Below, piece after piece: positions 51,758-60,527 of a DNA stretch of 64,000 nucleotides. The DNA is taken from NCBI RefSeq assembly GCF_009807035.1, contig NZ_WUBI01000001.1, positions 2,976,001 through 3,040,000 on the forward strand, given 5' to 3'. The stretch comes from Paenibacillus dendrobii (GTDB lineage Bacteria > Bacillota > Bacilli > Paenibacillales > Paenibacillaceae). The notes under the pieces are model-generated. The model searched no databases, was not told the origin of the DNA, and saw nothing but the letters and a program-made list of their open reading frames with translations. A program made the position numbers and the translations under genes. The first letter of the stretch is position 1. Each line of letters begins with the position of its first letter.

Positions 51758-53557
51758 TTACGCCAGTGATTCCGTCATATTCAAAAATTCCTCAATATCA
51801 CGTGTCAGCAGATCGGATGCACCCTGCCAGAAATCACGTCCCGTCAAATCAGCATTCAAATGTTTTTTCGCGAGTTCTTCCACCGTCATGGCGCCGGTAT
51901 CTTTCAGCAATGCATCGTACTTATCCGCGAAGCTGCTGCCCTGCTGCAGAGCCTGCGCATAGATGCCTGTGCTGAACATATACCCGAAGGTGTACGGGAA
52001 GTTATAGAACGGCACTCCAGTAATATAGAAATGAAGCTTGGAGCACCAGAACGTAGGCTCGTATTCCGACAATGCTTCACAATAAGCTTCCTTCTGAGCC
52101 TCCTCCATCAGATCGTTCAGCTCCTGAACGCTCAAAAGACCGTTTTTGCGTTTTTCGTAGAAGCGGGTTTCAAACAAGAAGCGGGCATGTATATTCATGT
52201 AGAACGCTACGCTGCGTTGAATCTTGTCTTCCAGCAGCACCAGCTTCTCCTGCTCGTCGCTTGCTTTTTTCACCATAGCGTCAGCCACGATCATTTCAGC
52301 CAGCGTAGAAGCCGTTTCGGCCACATTCATGGCATAAAGTTGGTTTAACGGCGGCAATTCATTCATGACATGCTGATGATAGCCATGTCCCAGCTCATGC
52401 GCAAGAGTGGACACATTGGAAGCCGTGCCGCTGTATGTCATGAAGATGCGGGTTGCTTTGCTCACCTTAAGCGATGTACAGAAACCTCCCGGACGTTTGC
52501 CTGGACGATCCTCGGCTTCAATCCACGATTTATCAAAGGCCATTTCGGCGAAGTCTGCCATTTTCGGACTGAATTTGCGGAATTGATCTACGATGGTTTC
52601 CGCAGCCTCCTGATAGGAAACTTTCGAGGAAACCTTCCCGATTGGAGCATCCACGTCTACCCAGCTCAGCTTCTCTACGCCCAACAGCTTGGCTTTACGC
52701 TCCATATATTTCAAAAGCAATGGTTTGTTGTCTTGAATAACACTCCACATCGAATCCAGGGTAGCGTTCGACATCCGGTTAATTGCCAGCGGCTCCTTCA
52801 AAACTTCGTCCCAGCCACGGCGTTCATACAACTTCAATCTGAAGCCGCCAAGATGGTTCAGTGTATCTCCGCAGTAATCGGCTTTGTCCGCCCAAGCTTC
52901 CTTCCATTTCACGAACATGGCGTCACGGACCTCTTTATCCGCATCATACAGCTTGTTATGGGCCTGTCCTGCGGAAAGAAGCACGGTTTCCCCGTCAACC
53001 TCAAATGGAATTTTTACATGGCTGACAATCGTATCATAATGATCGCTCCATCCATGATAACCGTCCACTGCCAGATCCAATGCCAGACTTTCCAGTTCCG
53101 GACTCATCTTTTCGCGGGCCTGCTCCCGGCTTTCATTCATCACATAAGAAATAGCTTGGATCTCTTCGCGCTCCATCCACGCTTTCCATGTTTGATCATC
53201 CGTACGGCCTTTGATATCGTCGAACTGGGTGATGATCGTTTTCAAAAGAGCAAGCAAGTTCGATACCCTGCCGGATAGTTGGACCGCTTTGGTGTCGCCT
53301 TGATCCTGAGCTTGCAGGCAGCTTACGAATGCACTGCCTTCAGAGATACGGGAAATGCAGCTTCCAATGTCAGAAATCATTGCGTCAAACGCTTTCGTTT
53401 CTTCAAGATTGGTTGGCACAGTTGCGGACTGGACATCCGTTTTCAGTTTCAGGAGATCCTTTTCAAGGGTATCCATAAAAGCTTGATATTCGGAGGAAGC
53501 AGATCCTCCCGGAAAGATGGATTCCAGATCCCAGGTCAATTTCAAATTGTTATTCAT
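51758..53557 (-). CDS. M3-family oligoendopeptidase (PepF-like)
   Basis: 599 residues. The zinc site HExGH is TLAHELGHGYHQHVM, with the downstream Glu in AETASTLAEMIVADAM. The N-terminal helical part is LTWDLESIFPGGSASSEYQ. This fits cytoplasmic oligopeptidase F-type enzymes that degrade short peptides. In Paenibacillus it may complement the peptide importer encoded at 13-19 kb. It is a single gene with its own terminator. Confidence 0.94.
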   Translation of the reverse strand: MNNNLKLTWDLESIFPGGSASSEYQAFMDTLEKDLLKLKTDVQSATVPTNLEETKAFDAMISDIGSCISRISEGSAFVSCLQAQDQGDTKAVQLSGRVSNLLALLKTIITQFDDIKGRTDDQTWKAWMEREEIQAISYVMNESREQAREKMSPELESLALDLAVDGYHGWSDHYDTIVSHVKIPFEVDGETVLLSAGQAHNKLYDADKEVRDAMFVKWKEAWADKADYCGDTLNHLGGFRLKLYERRGWDEVLKEPLAINRMSNATLDSMWSVIQDNKPLLLKYMERKAKLLGVEKLSWVDVDAPIGKVSSKVSYQEAAETIVDQFRKFSPKMADFAEMAFDKSWIEAEDRPGKRPGGFCTSLKVSKATRIFMTYSGTASNVSTLAHELGHGYHQHVMNELPPLNQLYAMNVAETASTLAEMIVADAMVKKASDEQEKLVLLEDKIQRSVAFYMNIHARFLFETRFYEKRKNGLLSVQELNDLMEEAQKEAYCEALSEYEPTFWCSKLHFYITGVPFYNFPYTFGYMFSTGIYAQALQQGSSFADKYDALLKDTGAMTVEELAKKHLNADLTGRDFWQGASDLLTRDIEEFLNMTESLA

Positions 53558-53766
53558 TGCAGATCACCATTCCTTTTATATAGGTTTAGGATTTCATTTG
53601 ATTGATTTTCATGATAAGGTGTATGAAAACATCCAGAGAGACAGCGTGTAGTTGCTGTTTTCTTGCATCGATGTACTTTCGAAGCCAGTAAGTCCCGCGT
53701 TCACTTATTGTTTCATGCAATGACCAATCAAAGGACTCGTATACATTCATTGGAGGGATGCTCGTC

Positions 53767-53937
53767 ATGAGACCACTGCAAATATCACCGGAAACGGCCG
53801 TTAAGCTGTCGCAAAAACTGGGAGTTCCGCTTGAACATCTCATGCACATGCCGCAGCATATTCTGCTGCAAAAAATCGCCGAGCTTGGTAGAGAACAACC
53901 GGACAAGGATCAAGCGGATAAGAAGGAAGAACAATGA
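53767..53937 (+). CDS. YycC-family small protein
   Basis: 56 residues, ATG after TTGGAGGGATG. LQISPETAVKLSQKLGVPLE and HLMHMPQHILLQKIAELG match the YycC-like family of Bacillales; the function is unknown. It ends in a charged Lys/Asp/Glu tail. Its stop overlaps the next gene's ATG (ATGA). Confidence 0.8.
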   Translation: MRPLQISPETAVKLSQKLGVPLEHLMHMPQHILLQKIAELGREQPDKDQADKKEEQ

Positions 53938-54164
53938 TTCCTTTTGCCAATACATGGCCTTACGACAAGCAAATGGGCGACATTTATGTGCATGAATGCC
54001 CATTTTGCGGAGCCGGCAATGTAAGGCTGAATCTCAAGCCCAGTGAACTGAAAAGTGTCAATGAAGGCCGGAAAAAGCTGGTCGTCTTCCCTTGCTGCAG
54101 CAGCCGATTAAATGTACTCGAAACGGATCATGATTATTTACGGTTTGACCAGCCCGTCCGCTAA
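53934..54164 (+). CDS. Small cysteine-containing (zinc-ribbon-like) protein
   Basis: 76 residues. YVHECPFCGAGNVRL and VVFPCCSSRLNVLETDHDY hold a CxxC and a CC pair that could bind zinc. It overlaps the YycC-like gene by four bases, so the two are translated together. No family with known function was recognised. Confidence 0.72.
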   Translation: MIPFANTWPYDKQMGDIYVHECPFCGAGNVRLNLKPSELKSVNEGRKKLVVFPCCSSRLNVLETDHDYLRFDQPVR

Positions 54165-54181
54165 AAAGCTAATGTCCTTAG

Positions 54182-54213
54182 ACAAAACACGCATATCCTT
54201 ATGCGTGTTTTGT
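54182..54213. terminator. Bidirectional terminator
   Basis: A perfect 14-bp stem ACAAAACACGCATA/TATGCGTGTTTTGT with loop TCCT between convergent genes. Confidence 0.85.
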
Positions 54214-54226
54214 GCTTGCTTGGGAA

Positions 54227-54928
54227 TCAAGCCGGGCTCATTTCCTCCGGAAGCTCCAGCTTACGTGCCAGCATCTGCTCGCGGAGAACGCCCCATTGCT
54301 CACGTGATGCCCGGATCATCGCCGCATCCACAATGCTCTTATCGTTTATGACCCTTGAGAACCACTTGACCGCAAGGTTGAATTCACCGATTCGGCGGTT
54401 CATTTCCCCGATCAGATAGAGCAGTCTGGCATTATTAGCCCCCACACCCTCTAGCTCATAAACCTTTATGTATGATTCCAGGGAGTGTTTCAAGAAACGC
54501 TTCTCCTGCTCCTCATCCCCTTTGTAACGATACAGCCAGGCGATATGATGAAGCAGACTTGCAATGATTCGTTCCTTCTCTCCAATGGTCTGAGCGACAA
54601 GCAAAGCCAGCTTGTACGTTTCCAGCGCAGCTTCCCATTCCCTGTGACCGCTAAAATCGCGTTCAATCCAGCGGCTGCTGATTTTGTCGGCAAATCTCTT
54701 TTTCTGCGCATCATTCAAGCGTTCGGTCGAATTTTCCGTTGAAGCAAAACCGCATTTCGGACAAACTCTGACAACGTAATAATCCGGATTCTCATCCTTG
54801 TAGTAGGCACAAAAATCGGAGTCAGTCCGGATTGCCTTTTTGAAGCTGGGACGTACTCGCGAGGTTTTAAATTCATGCTCGCAGTAATAGCAGGTCACTT
54901 TGATGGAGTATAGCGGTTCTAATGTCAC
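54227..54928 (-). CDS. DUF2225-domain protein with zinc site and TPR-like repeats
   Basis: 233 residues. Two cysteine pairs (VTCYYCEHEF and RVCPKCGFAS) form a zinc site at the N-terminus. Residues 100-215 are helical, with TPR-like units (ALETYKLALLVAQTIGE, RFLKHSLESYIKVYELEGV, AVKWFSRVINDKSIVDAA). This is the DUF2225 arrangement. The function is unknown. Confidence 0.88.
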   Translation of the reverse strand: MTLEPLYSIKVTCYYCEHEFKTSRVRPSFKKAIRTDSDFCAYYKDENPDYYVVRVCPKCGFASTENSTERLNDAQKKRFADKISSRWIERDFSGHREWEAALETYKLALLVAQTIGEKERIIASLLHHIAWLYRYKGDEEQEKRFLKHSLESYIKVYELEGVGANNARLLYLIGEMNRRIGEFNLAVKWFSRVINDKSIVDAAMIRASREQWGVLREQMLARKLELPEEMSPA

Positions 54929-55079
54929 ATCCCCACGTTCCTTTCATGTCTTTCGTTCTAGATCTCCCACGATCCAAGGTGTATTTTGCAAAAATTGACA
55001 AGCAGGACCCGAAAGCAGAAATGAGGCGCGATGGCTTCATTTTAGCAAGTGAAAATTATTCCCATTATATCAAAAAAAA

Positions 55080-55112
55080 CAAAAAAAGGCGCTAAACGTT
55101 TGTTTAGCACCT
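55080..55112 (-). terminator. Terminator of the 31-residue membrane peptide gene
   Basis: On the minus strand GGTGCTAAAC-AAAC-GTTTAGCGCC followed by seven T. Confidence 0.85.
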
Positions 55113-55120
55113 GAGAGTAT

Positions 55121-55216
55121 TTAGTAGCTGCTCCAATCCTCTTCGCCGGAATGGACCAGTGAGGCGCGAATGACATACACGAAAGCGCAGACAAGAACAC
55201 CGGCGACAATACTCAT
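55121..55216 (-). CDS. 31-residue single-helix membrane peptide
   Basis: ATG after GGAGTGATGAG. SIVAGVLVCAFVYVIRASLV is one membrane helix; the tail HSGEEDWSSY is acidic. A dedicated terminator follows directly, which supports a real transcript. It resembles in form the tiny subunits or regulators of membrane complexes; no family is recognised. Confidence 0.55.
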   Translation of the reverse strand: MSIVAGVLVCAFVYVIRASLVHSGEEDWSSY

Positions 55217-55311
55217 GATCTCATCACTCCATCCATATATTGAAATTTGAATATTGAATAGTAGTTGGTTTGTATATTTTAACATACATCTGTCAAAAAA
55301 ACATTATTATT

Positions 55312-55325
55312 TGTAAACGCTTTCT
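55312..55325. promoter_or_regulatory. cre-like CcpA site upstream of ylbJ
   Basis: TGTAAACGCTTTCT matches cre TGTAANCGNTTNCA at all but the last base. It lies between the 31-residue ORF and ylbJ, so its target is uncertain. Confidence 0.5.
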
Positions 55326-55335
55326 ACGTTTTTTT

Positions 55336-55365
55336 GTACTGTTTGTCCGATGTAATTCATAAATA
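55336..55365 (+). promoter_or_regulatory. Candidate SigE promoter of ylbJ
   Basis: GTACTGTT (55336-55343), 14 bases, CATAAATA (55358-55365). It partly matches the mother-cell SigE pattern. B. subtilis ylbJ is SigE-dependent. Confidence 0.4.
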
Positions 55366-55418
55366 TAGGATAACTGGTTTGATTCTAACGACCCATACAC
55401 TTGCAGGAAGGTGTGACT

Positions 55419-56687
55419 ATGTCCTTAAAAAAACTGGGTCTTCCTCTGATGTTGGCTTCCTTCACGGGTTTGCTGCTGTTAATGAGCATATTTCCAGGAG
55501 CTTATCTCGAATCCGCCCTGCGCGGACTGGCCATCTGGTGGGATGTTCTCTTCCCTTCGCTATTCCCGTTTTTTATCATTTCGGAAATGATGCTTGGTTT
55601 TGGCATTGTGCATTTATTCGGTACGCTCATGGACCCTCTGATGAAGCCGCTATTCCGTATTCCGGGCAGCGGGGGCTTTGTCGCAGCGATGGGTTACGTG
55701 TCCGGATATCCCATAGGTGCCAAGCTGACGGCCAAGCTGTGGGAACAGAACATGATCTCCAGGGACGAAGGCGAAAGACTGGTGGCATTTACAACGTCCT
55801 CGGATCCTATTTTTCTCATCGGAGCAGTATCCGTCGGATTCTTCCACGACCCGACCATTGCAGTCATTCTGGCAACAGCTCATTATGGCGGCGGCCTTCT
55901 GATCGGACTTCTCATGCGTTTCCATGGCAAACAAAGTGCTACACCTGCCGGCATTATCCATTCTGGTATGAAGACAAAACCGGATACGGAGACGCCTGTG
56001 GAAGGCACCCGGGTCCAGCGAGCATTCCGCGCGATGCACAGAGCCAGAATGCAAGACGGCCGGAGCATGGGGGAGATGCTGCGGCAGGCGGTTGAATCCT
56101 CATTAAAGCTTATTATTGTCGTTGGAGGACTTGTTGTATTCTTTTCCGTATTCCTTGAGCTGCTGACACAAGCCGGGGTGATGAGAAGCCTCTACTTCAT
56201 CCTCGACAAAATGCTCACGACTGTCGGATTCCCGGCTTCATTATCCGAGTCGCTGATTGGAGGTCTTTTTGAAGTAACGCTAGGGGCACGTTCTGCCGGG
56301 GAAGCGGCTCTCTCGGTGCCCTTGCCCTACAAAGCGGCGGCTGCGGCCTTTATACTCTCCTGGGGCGGACTTTCCGTTCACGCCCAGATTGCGAGCATTC
56401 TGCATGCGACAAATTTGCGCTATTTGCCTTTTATGATTGCCCGTCTGATCCATGCGATCTTGGCAGCGGGACTTGTCTTGCTGTTATGGAATCCACTCAT
56501 GGGCAAATACACGTCTTCTGCCGTATCCAGTCCTCAAATAGTCACGGGGTTGGTTCCAGCAGCAGGCGAATTCGCGGACCGGATTGCCTATTTTTGCCTC
56601 CTGATTGTGTTCATTACCGCGGTCTCTGCATTGTGGGGTTGGATACGCACTTTATGGCGCCCCGGAAACCGGAAGCCGGCCAAATGA
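55419..56687 (+). CDS. ylbJ: Sporulation integral membrane protein YlbJ
   Basis: 422 residues from the ATG at 55419, after AGGAAGG. About eight to ten transmembrane segments. Nucleoside-transporter gate-like features include SLFPFFIISEMMLGFGIVH, GYVSGYPIGAKLTAKLWE and FEVTLGARSAGEAALSVP, all typical of YlbJ. It is needed for cortex formation in B. subtilis, in the mother cell. It is followed by nadK on the same strand, at 65 bases. Confidence 0.94.
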   Translation: MSLKKLGLPLMLASFTGLLLLMSIFPGAYLESALRGLAIWWDVLFPSLFPFFIISEMMLGFGIVHLFGTLMDPLMKPLFRIPGSGGFVAAMGYVSGYPIGAKLTAKLWEQNMISRDEGERLVAFTTSSDPIFLIGAVSVGFFHDPTIAVILATAHYGGGLLIGLLMRFHGKQSATPAGIIHSGMKTKPDTETPVEGTRVQRAFRAMHRARMQDGRSMGEMLRQAVESSLKLIIVVGGLVVFFSVFLELLTQAGVMRSLYFILDKMLTTVGFPASLSESLIGGLFEVTLGARSAGEAALSVPLPYKAAAAAFILSWGGLSVHAQIASILHATNLRYLPFMIARLIHAILAAGLVLLLWNPLMGKYTSSAVSSPQIVTGLVPAAGEFADRIAYFCLLIVFITAVSALWGWIRTLWRPGNRKPAK

Positions 56688-56752
56688 ACATTGTGTTATG
56701 CTCCGATATTGTTTATGATCGTTATATACCCAAATAAAGGAGCTTAACTCTC

Positions 56753-57556
56753 TTGAGATATTATGTCCTGGATCGCGGTGATCAGTTGTCCGTTGATTTA
56801 AGCGAGCAGTTCCATAAGCTAGCCGCACAGCGCGGGTTTCGTTTGGATGCCGAATCTCCCGAAATTGTCATTTCGATAGGTGGAGACGGTACCATGCTTC
56901 ATGCCTTTCATACGTTTATCGACCACATTCCCGATATCGCTTTTGTTGGGGTCCACACTGGCCATCTCGGTTTTTACGCCGACTGGCAGGCAGACGAGCT
57001 GCCTCAACTGATCGACCTGATGAGCTCAGCCAGCAAATCCGGCTCCATCCGGCCTCGAATCGTAAGATACCCGCTGCTTGAGCTGGAAATCCATCGAAAA
57101 TCGGGCAATGCTTCCTATATTGCACTCAATGAGTTCACTCTCAAAGGCGTCGATGGAACGGTCGTTGCCCAAGTGGATATTAACGATCAGACCTTCGAAA
57201 TGTTCCGAGGCGACGGCATCTGCATTTCAACGCCATCAGGCAGTACCGCCTACAATAAAAGTCTTGGCGGAGCCATGGTTCATCCGACGATTGAAGCGCT
57301 GCAGATTGCGGAAATCGCTTCGATCAATAATCGTGTCTTCCGTACAATGGGTTCTCCCTTGCTGCTGCCAAAACATCATCACTCCGATATCTTCTCGCGG
57401 AAGGAACAGCGCCTGCTGCTTACCATCGACCATGTTAACATTCAGGTTGACGATCTGATCTCGGTACGCTGCCAGGTTGCCAAAGAAAAAGTCAGCTTTG
57501 CCCGCTACCGTCCATTCCCGTTCTGGAATCGCGTTAGAGAAGCCTTCCTTGGATAA
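56753..57556 (+). CDS. nadK: NAD kinase
   Basis: 267 residues with TTG start, nine bases after AAAGGAG. The GGDGT motif lies in VISIGGDGTMLHAFH and the NE/D site in YIALNEFTLKG. The second glycine motif is ISTPSGSTAYNKSLGG. Together these are the NAD kinase fold. It makes NADP from NAD and ATP. The length fits the Firmicute type (PpnKA/NadF). Confidence 0.95.
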   Translation: MRYYVLDRGDQLSVDLSEQFHKLAAQRGFRLDAESPEIVISIGGDGTMLHAFHTFIDHIPDIAFVGVHTGHLGFYADWQADELPQLIDLMSSASKSGSIRPRIVRYPLLELEIHRKSGNASYIALNEFTLKGVDGTVVAQVDINDQTFEMFRGDGICISTPSGSTAYNKSLGGAMVHPTIEALQIAEIASINNRVFRTMGSPLLLPKHHHSDIFSRKEQRLLLTIDHVNIQVDDLISVRCQVAKEKVSFARYRPFPFWNRVREAFLG

Positions 57557-57590
57557 AAAACAAACCTCTTGATATAATTAAAAACAACAT

Positions 57591-57622
57591 AAAAAAGCGG
57601 CTCCCTATTGGGAACCGCTTTT
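57591..57622. terminator. Bidirectional terminator between nadK and yutD
   Basis: AAAGCGG-TCCC pairs with GGGA-CCGCTTT. It overlaps the last codons of yutD. Confidence 0.8.
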
Positions 57623-58117
57623 CGCTTTTTCCGACTTTTCCTGTTTCTCGGATTTATCATGTTTTTCCGGTTTATCAGATTTATCCGGTTTATCAGATTT
57701 ATCTGGTTTATCGGGCTTATCGTGTTTCTCCGATTTTTCAACCTTTTCCTGTTTTTCCGGTTGCTTGTCCTTCTCCGGTTTTTCTGCCCGCTCAGCTTTA
57801 TCGGTCTTCTCCGGCTTTTCCTTTTCCTTCTCTTTCGGCTGGCCGTCCCGGTTCTTTTGCAGAACGAAGTAAGCGCATCCGAAATTACAATATTCATTGA
57901 TGTAATCCACCATTCCGGAAAAGGCCGTGTCTTTGGTGGATTTAGGGTGTTTATCCCGGTAAAATCCCTTTAACCGCAGTTGGTTATAGCCCCAGTCTCC
58001 TACGATATAATCGTACCGATCCAGCACCTCGCTGTACCGGTCGCGAAAGGCTTCAGGGTTCCAGCCGTTTTTATGGTCTTTCAGCAGCTCGTAGCTTTTT
58101 CCGCCTATGAGAATCAA
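57605..58117 (-). CDS. yutD: YutD-family protein with lysine-rich repeat tail
   Basis: 170 residues. The first 95 residues are YutD (DUF1027): SYELLKDHKNGWNPEAFRDR, LDRYDYIVGDWGYNQLRLKG and VDYINEYCNFGCAYFVLQ. The last 70 are a low-complexity tail of Lys, Asp/Glu and Pro units such as KPDKSDKPDKSDKPEKHDK. The tail is unusual for YutD, and its DNA is near-tandem, so length changes are likely. It follows lipA as in B. subtilis yutB-yutD. The function is unknown. Confidence 0.88.
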   Translation of the reverse strand: MILIGGKSYELLKDHKNGWNPEAFRDRYSEVLDRYDYIVGDWGYNQLRLKGFYRDKHPKSTKDTAFSGMVDYINEYCNFGCAYFVLQKNRDGQPKEKEKEKPEKTDKAERAEKPEKDKQPEKQEKVEKSEKHDKPDKPDKSDKPDKSDKPEKHDKSEKQEKSEKAKSGSQ

Positions 58118-58156
58118 TTGTGCTCCCCCTGCCTTTCGTTTACAGAAAAATATTGA

Positions 58157-59038
58157 TTATTGCTGCCCCGCCGCAGACTTCACTTGCTCATGGGCATGAT
58201 AGGAGCTTCGCACAAGCGGACCGGATTCCACGTGGCTGAATCCTCTCTGCATGCCTTCTTCCTTCAGCTTGGCAAACTCGTCCGGATGGTAGTATTTAAC
58301 AACGTTCAAATGCTGCGGAGATGGTTGCAAATATTGGCCGATGGTCATGATATTGCAGTCGACAGCGCGCAGATCGTCCATGGACTGCAGGATCTCATCG
58401 TACTCCTCACCTACACCTAGCATGATGCTCGACTTGGTCGGAATATTAGGCTGCATTTCCTTCGCTCTTTTTAGCAGCTCCAAGGAACGGTCGTATTTTG
58501 CTTTCGCGCGCACGCGATTCGACATGCGTTCCACCGTTTCAATGTTGTGGTTCAGGATATCCGGCTTCGCATCCATAACGACTTTTAGCGCATCCCAATT
58601 TCCCATGAAGTCAGGAATGAGAACCTCTACGCTGCACAGGGGCAAGCGCTTGCGGATAGCTTTAACGGTTTCAGCGAAAATCATTGCGCCCCCGTCAGAC
58701 AGATCATCCCGCGCGACGCTTGTCACAACACAGTGGTTCAATCCCATGTTCTCTGCGGCTTCTGCCACCCGTTCAGGCTCCTGCAAGTCCAGCTCGGTTG
58801 GTCTTCCCGTATTGACTGCACAAAAACGGCAGGCACGCGTACAAATATCGCCCAAAATCATAAAGGTCGCTGTACGGTTAGCCCAGCATTCGTATATGTT
58901 AGGGCATCGCGCTTCTTCACACACGGTATGTAGTGTCTTCGAGCGCATCATGCTCTTGATCTCCTGATAGTTGTCACCGGTCGTCAGTTTGATGCGAATC
59001 CAGTCCGGCTTTGGTTCCTTGACGGTTTGTTTAGGCAA
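58157..59038 (-). CDS. lipA: Lipoyl synthase
   Basis: 293 residues from TTG at 59038, after AAGAAGG; an ATG at 59083 overlaps a -10-like TATAAT and is less likely. The radical SAM cluster is [14 protein letters not shown] and the auxiliary cluster [13 protein letters not shown]. The C-terminal [10 protein letters not shown] contains the RSSY serine ligand. It inserts sulphur into octanoyl groups on lipoyl proteins. It begins the lipA-yutD pair. Confidence 0.96.
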   Translation of the reverse strand: MPKQTVKEPKPDWIRIKLTTGDNYQEIKSMMRSKTLHTVCEEARCPNIYECWANRTATFMILGDICTRACRFCAVNTGRPTELDLQEPERVAEAAENMGLNHCVVTSVARDDLSDGGAMIFAETVKAIRKRLPLCSVEVLIPDFMGNWDALKVVMDAKPDILNHNIETVERMSNRVRAKAKYDRSLELLKRAKEMQPNIPTKSSIMLGVGEEYDEILQSMDDLRAVDCNIMTIGQYLQPSPQHLNVVKYYHPDEFAKLKEEGMQRGFSHVESGPLVRSSYHAHEQVKSAAGQQ

Positions 59039-59294
59039 TGATCTGACCTTCTTTCGCTCAAGATTAACTTCTGCATGCCCCATATTATATCATGAAATAC
59101 CCCAAAATACTTCCATTTCCCAAGAGGTATAGATTGAACTATGGTTTTGTAATGCTCCCTCTGGTAACAGCAGCTCATGTTCAGAGTCATTACTTTCTTT
59201 CGTTCATTTCTATATGGATAAAATGACTTCTCTTGTACCAATCTAAGCTTATGTCCGCACCGACCGGAAAAAAGCTGCCAGCAGGAGGTTGACG

Positions 59295-60380
59295 ATGAGA
59301 TTATCTGATATTAAGCCGAAAAAAGCCCGCCGTTCACTGATTTGCGCTGCTGCCGCAGCGATTGCATTTGGAGCCGTGGCCTCTCCGGCATGGAGTGCCT
59401 CAAGCCCCGCTCCCACGCAGGCGGCGGAATCCCAGGACAAGCTGAGCCGCGAAGAAATGCTTATTTCGAGAAAAAAGCTCTATGAGAGTATTTCAGCGGT
59501 CACCCATATTCCGTGGTACCGTCTTGCGGCTATCGATCAATATGAGCATACACTAACCAAAGTTCATCCGAAAGACCGTAGTCATCCGCCGCGTTTAACC
59601 GGTATTTTCATGAATGAGCCGGTATGGAGCGGCATGTTCAATCCGGATCCGAACGACAGCAACCCGCGCTCTATCAGCATTTTTAACGGCTATGGGAGAG
59701 ACGGGTCAGGCGATGGCCAAGCGGACATGAACAATGATATAGATGTGCTGTACAGCATGGCTTCCTATCTGCTTCGTTACGGGCAATCCGAGGAAGACTT
59801 CAGTATCGCGCTTTGGGAATATTACCATAACAGCCGCTCTGTTCAGCGAATCCGTCAATTTTCCAAGCTCTATGAGAAATTCCAGACGCTGGACCTGTCG
59901 GGCCACGCTTTTCCTCTACCCATCTCGGATTCATATGCATACCGCAGTACATGGGGAACCGGTCGGAGCTGGGGCGGATATCGCATTCACGAAGGGACGG
60001 ACATCTTCGCTCCTTACGGGATGCCCGTAAGGAGCACCTGTTACGGCATCGTGGAGCTCAAAGGGTGGAATCCTTTCGGGGGCTGGCGTATCGGTATCCG
60101 GGATCTGGAGAATCGCTACCATTATTACGCCCATCTGCAGGGTTTCGAAAAAAACCTGAATCAGGGCGATATCGTGAATCCGGGTCAAACGATCGGTTGG
60201 GTTGGCAGCTCGGGATACGGAAAGCCCGGAACTCAGGGCAAATTCCCTCCCCATCTTCATTATGGCATCTACCGGGACAGCGGATTGGTGGAATGGTCTT
60301 TCGATCCGTATCCGCTCCTGCGCCACTGGGAAACGGAAGAACGCCAGGCAATCAAAAAGAAGAACAAAGGAAATTCTTAG
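59295..60380 (+). CDS. Secreted M23-family metallopeptidase
   Basis: 361 residues from the ATG at 59295, after AGGAGGTTG. A Sec signal peptide (SLICAAAAAIAFGAVASPAWSA) has a likely cleavage after the last Ala. The middle region has an EF-hand-like GYGRDGSGDGQADMNND stretch. The C-terminal LytM domain has HEGTDIFAPYG and the HxH site in FPPHLHYGIYRD. Related proteins process peptidoglycan cross-links, in sporulation often as SpoIIQ-like or LytH-like factors. The cell stage here is not shown. Confidence 0.9.
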   Translation: MRLSDIKPKKARRSLICAAAAAIAFGAVASPAWSASSPAPTQAAESQDKLSREEMLISRKKLYESISAVTHIPWYRLAAIDQYEHTLTKVHPKDRSHPPRLTGIFMNEPVWSGMFNPDPNDSNPRSISIFNGYGRDGSGDGQADMNNDIDVLYSMASYLLRYGQSEEDFSIALWEYYHNSRSVQRIRQFSKLYEKFQTLDLSGHAFPLPISDSYAYRSTWGTGRSWGGYRIHEGTDIFAPYGMPVRSTCYGIVELKGWNPFGGWRIGIRDLENRYHYYAHLQGFEKNLNQGDIVNPGQTIGWVGSSGYGKPGTQGKFPPHLHYGIYRDSGLVEWSFDPYPLLRHWETEERQAIKKKNKGNS

Positions 60381-60397
60381 ATATACGCTGCTAATAT

Positions 60398-60436
60398 GCA
60401 AAAAAAGCGTGACCGAATACTCGGCACGCTTTTTTG
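60398..60436. terminator. Bidirectional terminator
   Basis: AAAAAAGCGTG pairs with CACGCTTTTTT with internal CCGA/TCGG pairing, between convergent genes. Confidence 0.88.
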
Positions 60437-60527
60437 AGTTTCACAAGGGCGGGTTATAACCAATATCTGATCAACCCAGCCGATGATTTTACCTTACATG
60501 ATGAAAGACATGCAAGTTTTATCATTC

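Noticed and set aside
52370..53278. 302-residue plus-strand frame
   Set aside because: Antisense to the M3 peptidase gene with its HELGH site; no ribosome site.
57508..57973. Phe/Leu/Arg-rich and Arg/Asn-rich frames around 57.5-58.0 kb
   Set aside because: They are translations of the yutD repeat tail in other frames.
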